Origin: SXRF01 sp038043465
GTDB taxonomy: Bacteria; Pseudomonadota; Alphaproteobacteria; Rickettsiales; SXRF01
Assembly: GCA_038043465.1 (NCBI GenBank)
Contig: JBBTBX010000003.1
Span: 1 to 64,000 of the forward strand
Length of the DNA: 64,000 bases
Reading direction: 5' to 3'
In this document: in pieces, positions 57,401 to 64,000 of the stretch
How positions within the stretch are numbered: the stretch's first letter is position 1
Layout of the letters: each line of letters begins with the position of its first letter
Notes under the pieces: generated by a model
What the model saw: only the letters and a program-made list of their open reading frames with translations
What the model was told of the DNA's origin: nothing
Databases searched by the model: none
Translations under genes and position numbers: made by a program

Positions 57401-60400
57401 ATGGAATTTACCCGAAGCAAAGGCTCAATGTTTGTGTTAAACAATACGCGCCACAGACCCGTGATTAGTTTCCTGCCGAATGCGCTACGTCCTTTGCTGT
57501 CTGCCTTGCTGGTTTTTACCTTAATTGCTACTCCAATATCTCCGCTGGTTTCTAATGCTTCTGCTGGCATGGAGTTATCGTTGCCACTTGGTATAGAGAC
57601 AATGAAAAGTGGATACCCTCTTGGCAGACCTAACGAGGTTGCTGATTTCAACCCGCATTTCGGCATGCTTCCGATAACTGTCCCTGCTCCTATTGCTACC
57701 TATGGGCGGGGGCTTTGGTGTTATGGACCAATTTATTTTTGTTATATTGTTGGCTGCGTATGTATCCCGCTCCCAAAGAACTGGTGTCATGATTTCTATG
57801 AATGCCTGATGACCAATGTCATTAACCTTGAAGCTACATTAATGATAAAACACGCATGGCCGAAGGGTGGTGAACGTTTACGCGAGCACAGCAATCTTAC
57901 AGTGTTAAAACCTGACAATTATTACCGCGATAAATGCATGAGCAGTTCCAAGCTTGATTACAACAGGTTTGATCCTAAGACCGGCGGACTGATTGTGGAA
58001 AAAGTTAAGGGTGATGACGGAAAAGAGACGCATACTCCGGCAAACTCAGAATTATATGATGATACAAGTACCGGTATGGTTACAGGCTCAAAACCTCCGC
58101 TGGGAACCTGCATGTCCAGAGTTAACAACTCCGCTTTCGCAGGCAGAGACCCTAAATTCGCTACCCCGACTAATGGGAATGCAGCCTTCTCTTACTATGT
58201 CAATGCCGGTGATGATCCATTCGCAGGTATCGGGAAAGATACTGAAGCTCCGGAAACAATCTATGGAACCAGTAACCGCTATCTTTCAACCACATTTTTC
58301 TTAAGTGGAAGGTTTGGCTGCCCGGCCGAGATTTCAGGTATTCCTGTGTCAGGGAAGATAGATGAAGGAAGTCCGGCGAAGACTGCCGCAAAATGGAAAG
58401 AAGCCGCTTCAAGATGCTATGATTATTTCATATTCCAGCGGGCGACACATCCGGAATGGACACTGGAACGCCCGGGATCTAGCACTGACGATCCTTTGAC
58501 TCTTGACAAAGACAGAGGTGGTAACCCTGACCTTGCCATATTTAACAGCTGTCAGCCGCTTATGAGTGGCCCCAATTCAAGGGCTGTGATTTCCGGTCTT
58601 TCTGCAGAAGGACGTGGTTTTGCGCCAGTGCTGCAATATCAACGCCCTGATCTGGATGAAGCTGATTACAATCCGCAAGAACACTTGCAAAGAAGCTTTG
58701 CAACGCGCTTCCCTGGTCGTCCGATACCTGGCTTCCAGAATCTTTTCCCTTGCGTAAAAAATATGAGCGATGCGGGCACTATTGTGCAAACCGACTGGGA
58801 AGTTTTTAACAATACCCTGATTATCAATTACGCAATTTCTGCATTCGTAGAATTAACTGTACTTAGGATAAAATGGGGTCCGCAGTATTTTATACCTATG
58901 AGAAATGAACCTTATGCATCTTCAGGGAGTTATAAGTTGGGCTACTGCCCTAATGTTGAGAAAATTATTATTCCTACCCATCCCCTTGCTCCGCGCAATG
59001 ACATAAGGAGTCTGCAGTATCCTGAAGGCATTTTTAACCCATCAGCATCAGCAATCAGCGAGGCAAAACACCAAGTGGATTTGCTGCTGAGTGGACCTCT
59101 GTATCTTTTCAACAGGAATATTACTAATAAATATTTCACCGACCGTGAATATTCTCATATGACCAGCTTTTTTACTCCGGAAGACCGTTTTTTCAATAAA
59201 TGGTCGTTTGGATATTCCGACTATAACAACCCGACAAAAGTAGCTAGCATTGAAGGACAGATAGAACGCGCAAAGCATCCGGAAGTTATGTGCGCCGTAG
59301 TGCCGGTAGATATACTTGAACCAAGACGCAAGGCTTTCAATAGCTGTATTATGGAGCGCATCAATTTTAACTTTGTAACATGGCGGCGCAGAAACTTCCT
59401 TTCTTTCTATTACAGCACACAAAATAGTGATGGCGGTCTTAACCTTAGCCTTCCAGTCAATCCTATCGCTGGCGATGTAATAACCGGAATACTTTCAACT
59501 ATACCAGCGGCTATAACAGCAGGAATTTCTTTCTTTGCCGGCAAAGACGGAACTTTAAAGCCATGGGAAAAACCTTGCGTCACCAGATTTTATGAAAGCG
59601 ACACTTTTGAAAAATGTCCGGTAGCTATGAGTATTCAGCAATGTTGCCGCATCATCGTAAAAGATGTTGTGCCGATGAATTATATAAAAATCAGAACCTG
59701 CGAAGGGTTGCGCCAGAAACGCGATATAGTCTTCAGGTATGATCATATATTTGACTTTTCACAGAGAGCAATTGATACTTTCCAGGATGACTGGGCTATT
59801 GCCAACGCAAAAACTCCGGCAGAAAAGTTAATAGCTGAGCAGATTATCTTAATCAAACACCTGGACTTTCCTGTTCCAATCGTTTCTCAGGGCGGAAAAT
59901 CAATGAAGACTCCTACCAGTAAGGAAGAGTTTAACGCTGTCTATGATATGAATCAGAAACTGACGTTGATTGGCTGTGATGATACAGAACCGGAAACTTA
60001 TTCTTTTGCATATCATTTTGGTTTATCCAAGTGGTCTGACCAGAAAGTAATTACTCCGATACCTTCTCCCGCATTCGCCATCAGCAAACTTTTTATACCT
60101 ATTAACCAAGAACTGAAAGGGCTGAGAATAGTAAGCGATGGCATAATAGCGGAAGCACGAAAACTTGCAGCTGCCATAACCGACGTAGAGGGTGTTTCAG
60201 CCGCTGATGCCTGGGATGTATATCAGAGTGTAAAAAATCCTATTATCGCCAAGATAAAGGAAGCTGAAGACTTAACCAATAAGCTTCTTCTTGAAGAGCA
60301 GAAAGCACTTAAAAGGTTTGAGACTGCGCAGAGAAATGTAAAAAAATTGTTAAGTCCACATGAACTTCTTGCACTCGCAGCAGGTGCTATTTCAATAGAT

Positions 60401-63193
60401 ATTCCAGAAGCATTGGGCAGAGAATTGATTGCGGCGGGCAATGACTGGGGCATCAAAAAAGCAGCCGCGAAAGCTGCTGCCATTGCTTTGGAAGCAATAA
60501 ATTATGTGGAAGGACAGACACTTGCCAAAGCTGAAGGAAAAGCTAAGGATCTTATCACTAAATGGCTTAAAATTAGAGAAAAATATATAGTTGAGAAAGG
60601 CAAAAATATTGCTGACGATATAGTTACAAAAGGGATTGGAGCTATTAAAGGGACCCAGGGCAGTCCTATAAAAAGTGCCATTGATAAAAGCATAGCCGCT
60701 CTCACTTCAAACCCGGTAACTGAACTTAATACAATATTAACGATGGGAAGCGGTGGCGCACACATGCCTTATATGCGTCGCTGGGACACCGGAACCTCCG
60801 CCGGCAACCCGCTGCATGGTGGTAGTTTTATCAATACTCTGGGAAGCTATGACGTAGTGATAGGGGTTGGTCACGAAGAGCGTGACTTCAGCGACGCAAC
60901 CAACACCACAACCGATGTCAAAACCGTTCAGGATCAGTCCGCGATTGCCGCCGCCTTGAAAAGGCTGGAAGCGGCGCGAGAAGCTTTTGCTAAAATACAA
61001 AGGGATTACAACAGCGTTTGCCCTGCATATATTGGGATGTGGAATTTTGACACCTACAGCATCAATTACAATAGATATACTTACACAAGAAAGCTCGCTA
61101 ACGGAAGCTGTGGAGGTATTTATGATGGTGCGCGAAATCCCTGCTATCCTGCGCAGATGCCTTATCCAAACCTAAATTACCCATTCGTGTCAAGAACTGG
61201 TTGTATGAATAATGCTGGTGCCCATTGGGTTGCTTGTAACGTTGCTGGTAATACTGATTGTCTGTTGGCGGAGCTAAACAGGGCCCAAGCAGAGATGGAC
61301 GCAGCCGAAGCAGCATTTCAAGCAGCTAGACGCCAATCTATTACAACTATCACCACCACCAGTGACAAAGCGGATATACCGTCCGGTGAATCTATGATAA
61401 AAACAGCTCACATGGGCAGGGTTGATGGCTGGGATGGTCTTAAAGGACATCAGATGTTGTCTATTTATCGCAAGAATATGTCCTGTATCGGTCGTCATGA
61501 AAAACTGTTCAAGGGTGAAGGTGCTGAGAATTTTGTACTGGCAAAAGCCGGTACTGGCTACCGCTCTAAAGATGGCAAGGATTTCCCATGGCCCTTAGCA
61601 TGGCGCGGTTACGTTACCGACCCGGATAATGAATTTGTAAAAGAAGGTCCGGCTAGATTGACTGGTCTGGATAATGCGAAGATGGGCGATATAATAATTT
61701 ATACGCTGAGTGGCATGAAAAGAATTGCTTTCGTAGATTATGTAAATAATACAGATCCTAAATTTGTTAAAATAGAAAGCTGGGATCAGGGTAAATTCCC
61801 AACCTCTTCCGGAGCCAGCCTGACTTTAGGAACCAGTGTCGACCGGACTATTTACAAATCAGCTGTTCCGGAAATGGAAAAAATCAAAGCGTTGCCAGCA
61901 GGCAAAAAAGCCTTGGTAGGCAACCAGCCTTCCTGCGAAGACCCAAGCTATACTTCCTGCATGCTTGGCGGATCTCTGGACATTATCGGCAAAGATGGAG
62001 CAGTTGTTGAGAATATTCCTAACAGCACATGGGATAATGTAACAATATACCGTCCATCGCTTGACACTGCTAACCGTCAATGCCCAATGATCAATACAAA
62101 GAAAGATGCCGATGGAAATCTGAAAGTACCACTTTCAGAAATGCCAACCGACAGTATCTCATTCTGCATTAACGCAGGCTATGACCCTCCAGTTATTAGA
62201 AACGTTGGTTATGACGGTCCTGGTGCTGGTAATATATCTGATACCACCTTGTGCGGTCCTGAGTGGGGTAGCTGTAAATTTTATTCTGACAAAGCAACAT
62301 TGGCAGAAAAGAAGAAAGAAAGCCTTTGCTTCCCAGGTCGTGAGGTTTGTGAAAATCCAAATTCTGTCCCTCTACCTCCACCTCCTCCGGGATCTGAAGA
62401 CCAATGCACAGCAGAAGAATATGATGCAGCACTCAGGGCTTATCAGGCTGATTTGAAGAAAATATCTGACGCAAGAATGGCTGAAGATGAAAAAATTCGG
62501 AAGGCAATTAAAGCTGTAGAAGATGCGGCGAATGCTCTTCGTGATTATAGAAATAGAATTACAGCTGAGTTAGCCGAGAAAAGATTGGGTAAGTGTACAA
62601 AAGATATCGATTCAAGGCTTGCTGAACTGAGAAGGAGACTTGCAGAAGCGCAAAGAAACCTTGCCGATGCGCAGGCTAGAGGTGACCAAGCAGAAATAGA
62701 TAGATGGACCACCCAGATAGAGAACATTAATGCCGAAATTAGAAGGCTGAGTAATATTTTATGTTTAACTGGTTCTTTAAGAGCTGCAATTGAGGATCTT
62801 AGAGCTAAACAGGCTGCCGCTCTTGCTGCCCGTAGAGACCTGGAGAGATATATTGAAGAAAATCCTTTTGATGATAATACCCCGCGTGCAGAAATTGATA
62901 GAATAGCTGCTAATATTGCAAGGCTTAGGTATGCGGCTGATAGAGCAGCCGCAGAGGCCGAAGCAGCGCAAGCAAGAGTGGCTCAATTACTGAGAACGTT
63001 GGATTGTCTGTGTCCTCCTTCTGCTGCGGATAAGGCAGATCAAGATGCTGCAAATGCTAGAATTAAAGAACTTGAGGATGCTCTTGCAAAAGCTATCCGT
63101 GATTTGGAAGCTTTAGAGCAGGATCTTGACAAAATAAGAAATATGAAAGTACCGAAAATGAGCTGCCCTTATGTGCCTCTTGATGAACAATAA
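57401..63193 (+). CDS. 1930-aa exported Cys-rich giant protein, family unknown
   Basis: I recognise no family. A long N-region leads to a signal-like segment (LLSALLVFTLIATPISPLV, about 32-50, cut near SNASAG). Residues 100-900 are Cys-rich (WCYGPIYFCYIVGCVCIPLP near 107; MSIQQCCRIIVKD near 745), pointing to oxidising periplasm or surface. A helical, Ala/Lys-rich part covers about 935-1110. A region near 1350-1500 with IGRHEKLFKGEGAENFVLAK and KMGDIIIYTLSGMKRIAFVD has a CHAP- or NlpC-like look that I cannot confirm. A Pro run (PLPPPPPGSEDQC, about 1655) precedes a C-terminal coiled coil (1670-1915). An alternative ATG at 57428 shortens it by nine residues. Surface adhesion or T4SS cooperation is conjecture. 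Confidence 0.75.
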   Translation: MEFTRSKGSMFVLNNTRHRPVISFLPNALRPLLSALLVFTLIATPISPLVSNASAGMELSLPLGIETMKSGYPLGRPNEVADFNPHFGMLPITVPAPIATYGRGLWCYGPIYFCYIVGCVCIPLPKNWCHDFYECLMTNVINLEATLMIKHAWPKGGERLREHSNLTVLKPDNYYRDKCMSSSKLDYNRFDPKTGGLIVEKVKGDDGKETHTPANSELYDDTSTGMVTGSKPPLGTCMSRVNNSAFAGRDPKFATPTNGNAAFSYYVNAGDDPFAGIGKDTEAPETIYGTSNRYLSTTFFLSGRFGCPAEISGIPVSGKIDEGSPAKTAAKWKEAASRCYDYFIFQRATHPEWTLERPGSSTDDPLTLDKDRGGNPDLAIFNSCQPLMSGPNSRAVISGLSAEGRGFAPVLQYQRPDLDEADYNPQEHLQRSFATRFPGRPIPGFQNLFPCVKNMSDAGTIVQTDWEVFNNTLIINYAISAFVELTVLRIKWGPQYFIPMRNEPYASSGSYKLGYCPNVEKIIIPTHPLAPRNDIRSLQYPEGIFNPSASAISEAKHQVDLLLSGPLYLFNRNITNKYFTDREYSHMTSFFTPEDRFFNKWSFGYSDYNNPTKVASIEGQIERAKHPEVMCAVVPVDILEPRRKAFNSCIMERINFNFVTWRRRNFLSFYYSTQNSDGGLNLSLPVNPIAGDVITGILSTIPAAITAGISFFAGKDGTLKPWEKPCVTRFYESDTFEKCPVAMSIQQCCRIIVKDVVPMNYIKIRTCEGLRQKRDIVFRYDHIFDFSQRAIDTFQDDWAIANAKTPAEKLIAEQIILIKHLDFPVPIVSQGGKSMKTPTSKEEFNAVYDMNQKLTLIGCDDTEPETYSFAYHFGLSKWSDQKVITPIPSPAFAISKLFIPINQELKGLRIVSDGIIAEARKLAAAITDVEGVSAADAWDVYQSVKNPIIAKIKEAEDLTNKLLLEEQKALKRFETAQRNVKKLLSPHELLALAAGAISIDIPEALGRELIAAGNDWGIKKAAAKAAAIALEAINYVEGQTLAKAEGKAKDLITKWLKIREKYIVEKGKNIADDIVTKGIGAIKGTQGSPIKSAIDKSIAALTSNPVTELNTILTMGSGGAHMPYMRRWDTGTSAGNPLHGGSFINTLGSYDVVIGVGHEERDFSDATNTTTDVKTVQDQSAIAAALKRLEAAREAFAKIQRDYNSVCPAYIGMWNFDTYSINYNRYTYTRKLANGSCGGIYDGARNPCYPAQMPYPNLNYPFVSRTGCMNNAGAHWVACNVAGNTDCLLAELNRAQAEMDAAEAAFQAARRQSITTITTTSDKADIPSGESMIKTAHMGRVDGWDGLKGHQMLSIYRKNMSCIGRHEKLFKGEGAENFVLAKAGTGYRSKDGKDFPWPLAWRGYVTDPDNEFVKEGPARLTGLDNAKMGDIIIYTLSGMKRIAFVDYVNNTDPKFVKIESWDQGKFPTSSGASLTLGTSVDRTIYKSAVPEMEKIKALPAGKKALVGNQPSCEDPSYTSCMLGGSLDIIGKDGAVVENIPNSTWDNVTIYRPSLDTANRQCPMINTKKDADGNLKVPLSEMPTDSISFCINAGYDPPVIRNVGYDGPGAGNISDTTLCGPEWGSCKFYSDKATLAEKKKESLCFPGREVCENPNSVPLPPPPPGSEDQCTAEEYDAALRAYQADLKKISDARMAEDEKIRKAIKAVEDAANALRDYRNRITAELAEKRLGKCTKDIDSRLAELRRRLAEAQRNLADAQARGDQAEIDRWTTQIENINAEIRRLSNILCLTGSLRAAIEDLRAKQAAALAARRDLERYIEENPFDDNTPRAEIDRIAANIARLRYAADRAAAEAEAAQARVAQLLRTLDCLCPPSAADKADQDAANARIKELEDALAKAIRDLEALEQDLDKIRNMKVPKMSCPYVPLDEQ

Positions 63194-63200
63194 TTAAACT

Positions 63201-63932
63201 TTAAACTGGTTTCTCCAACCAAGTTTCGGCTTGCCTCAGCTCTGACTCACTTCCCACATGCAGCCAGTTTCCGTCATGCACCAATGCGCCAATCCGCACA
63301 AGATTTCTGTTGTATAAAACATTAAGTGAGAATGCACCTTCCGGCGAATCAGTAAATAACCGACGGCTGATTACCTGCACACCGGTAAAAACAAAAGGTG
63401 CTTTTTCACTGGTAAGACGGCGACGCAAACTGCCATCAGTCTCTATAAAGAAATCGCCTGCACCATCATAGCCGATAGCATCCTCTACCTTATGCAGCAA
63501 TAGCAGCGCATCCATTTTCGCTCCATCCCAATGTTGCCATAAACGCAGCAAAGCAGGAGTTTTACCGGAAAGGCAGATAACATCGCTATTAACTACAAAA
63601 AATTCTTCACTATCAAATAGTTTCAGGGCATTCTTAATGCCACCACCTGTTTCTAAAATACCATCTTCCCGCGAGATTATAATATGCGGAGTATTTTTCC
63701 TTTGCCGCAAATACCCTTCCAGCATTTCTGCAAGATAATGACTATTTACTACCGCTTCTCCAACGCCGGACTCCACCAGTAAATCCATAGAATAATCTAT
63801 AAGTGGCTTACCCAGAACCGGAACCAGTGGTTTTGGCATACTGTCAGTTAACGGGCGCATCCGCGTTCCAAAACCTGCAGCCATAATCATTGCCGTCTTC
63901 GGCATGTTTTCAGGCCTTGTTATTTCCGACAT
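63201..63932 (-). CDS. murU: nucleotidyltransferase, MurU-like
   Basis: This is a sugar-1-phosphate nucleotidyltransferase of 243 residues: IMAAGFGTRMRPLTDSMPKP (the signature G-x-G-T-R-x-x-P-x-T) at residues 15-34, KPLVPVLGKPLIDYSM, GILETGGGIKNALKLF and VVNSDVICLSG. In alphaproteobacteria and pseudomonads relatives make UDP-MurNAc from MurNAc-1-phosphate in peptidoglycan recycling, working with the kinase AmgK. The gene before it on the minus strand, cut by the window edge, overlaps by 13 bases and would be the expected partner position. Without alignment a generic GDP-mannose or glucose-1-P transferase cannot be ruled out. Confidence 0.8.
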   Translation of the reverse strand: MSEITRPENMPKTAMIMAAGFGTRMRPLTDSMPKPLVPVLGKPLIDYSMDLLVESGVGEAVVNSHYLAEMLEGYLRQRKNTPHIIISREDGILETGGGIKNALKLFDSEEFFVVNSDVICLSGKTPALLRLWQHWDGAKMDALLLLHKVEDAIGYDGAGDFFIETDGSLRRRLTSEKAPFVFTGVQVISRRLFTDSPEGAFSLNVLYNRNLVRIGALVHDGNWLHVGSESELRQAETWLEKPV

Positions 63933-64000
63933 AATTTTATCTCACCACGAAATTCATCCGCAACATTATAACTCAGCCAGTCACGTAATTCTTTCAACAA
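63920..64000 (-). CDS. partial gene, 3' end only (possible AmgK-like kinase)
   Basis: Only the last 26 codons lie in the window: LLKELRDWLSYNVADEFRGE, then IKLCRK and a stop, running into the murU start with a 13-base overlap. The position directly upstream of a MurU-like gene is where the sugar kinase amgK commonly lies, but the visible residues do not prove it. Confidence 0.45.
   Translation of the reverse strand: MLKELRDWLSYNVADEFRGEIKLCRK

Noticed and set aside
57401..63193. Giant protein as a VirB6 or TraN component
   Set aside because: VirB6 would need several membrane segments, which are absent; the Cys-rich look of TraN is not supported by any motif I can name.

Overview
The window looks like a chromosomal segment of an alphaproteobacterium. 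Three things point there: the gene order rpsB-tsf-pyrH-frr-uppS-cdsA-dxr-rseP-bamA-skp-lpxD-fabZ-lpxA-lpxI-lpxB, the alphaproteobacterial LpxI in place of LpxH, and trmD-rplS-leuC. A compact virB8-virB9-virB10-virB11-virD4 block has the order typical of the Rickettsiales vir homolog (rvh) type IV secretion system. Together with a phbA/phbB pair and many exported or membrane-like orphans, this suggests a Rickettsiales-like lineage that still keeps leucine biosynthesis. That placement is inference, because no marker tree can be built here.

Layout. 1-930: an IS5-type transposase split by a probable -1 frameshift, and a 40-residue membrane microprotein. 1020-7040 (minus strand): trmD, rplS, leuC, a 56-residue unannotated ORF, leuD, a CDF transporter, a YciI protein, a RelE/RHH toxin-antitoxin pair and leuB. 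7050-13020: a hypothetical gene, an AGCS amino-acid symporter, a repeat-containing orphan, cobA, a HerA-like ATPase and a DUF1636 protein. 13225-19635: the T4SS operon between two nearly identical 133/146-bp MITEs. 19750-22660: a YqhA-like protein, and phbB/phbA with a four-helix-bundle (23S-IVP type) gene inserted between them. 22940-28720: a degenerate monomeric-isocitrate-dehydrogenase homologue, ubiD with a displaced second 3' end, a diguanylate cyclase and tRNA-Ile(GAT). 28720-33960: trhO, AsmA, a Cys-rich lipoprotein, and a MuF-type polymorphic toxin with its putative immunity gene. 33996-39873: a glutaryl-CoA-dehydrogenase-like gene and three large orphan proteins. 40199-57305: translation, isoprenoid, outer-membrane and lipid A biogenesis, with two orphan genes inserted between tsf and pyrH. 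57401-63193: a 1930-residue exported Cys-rich orphan. After it come a MurU-like nucleotidyltransferase and the 3' end of a partial gene.

The most unusual feature is a dispersed family of intergenic hairpins built from iterated 7-bp words, seen at ten places. The word differs from locus to locus, but the 7-bp period and the inverted arms recur. Some arrays have become coding: inside trmD, and as the N-terminal extensions of PhbB and UppS. Others hold an insertion in the loop: a MITE after virD4, and the four-helix-bundle gene between phbA and phbB. A separate palindromic repeat has been accommodated in frame inside dxr. The genome appears permissive for short palindromic elements invading essential genes, much as described for Rickettsia palindromic elements.

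Functionally, the 40-57 kb block supplies ribosomal and nucleotide functions and undecaprenyl, CDP-DAG and MEP-pathway steps, then outer-membrane assembly (RseP, BamA, Skp) and lipid A precursors (LpxD, FabZ, LpxA, LpxI, LpxB). The T4SS block supplies the core-complex and ATPase parts of a secretion machine. VirB3, VirB4, VirB6 and VirB7 are absent here, so they must lie elsewhere if the system works.
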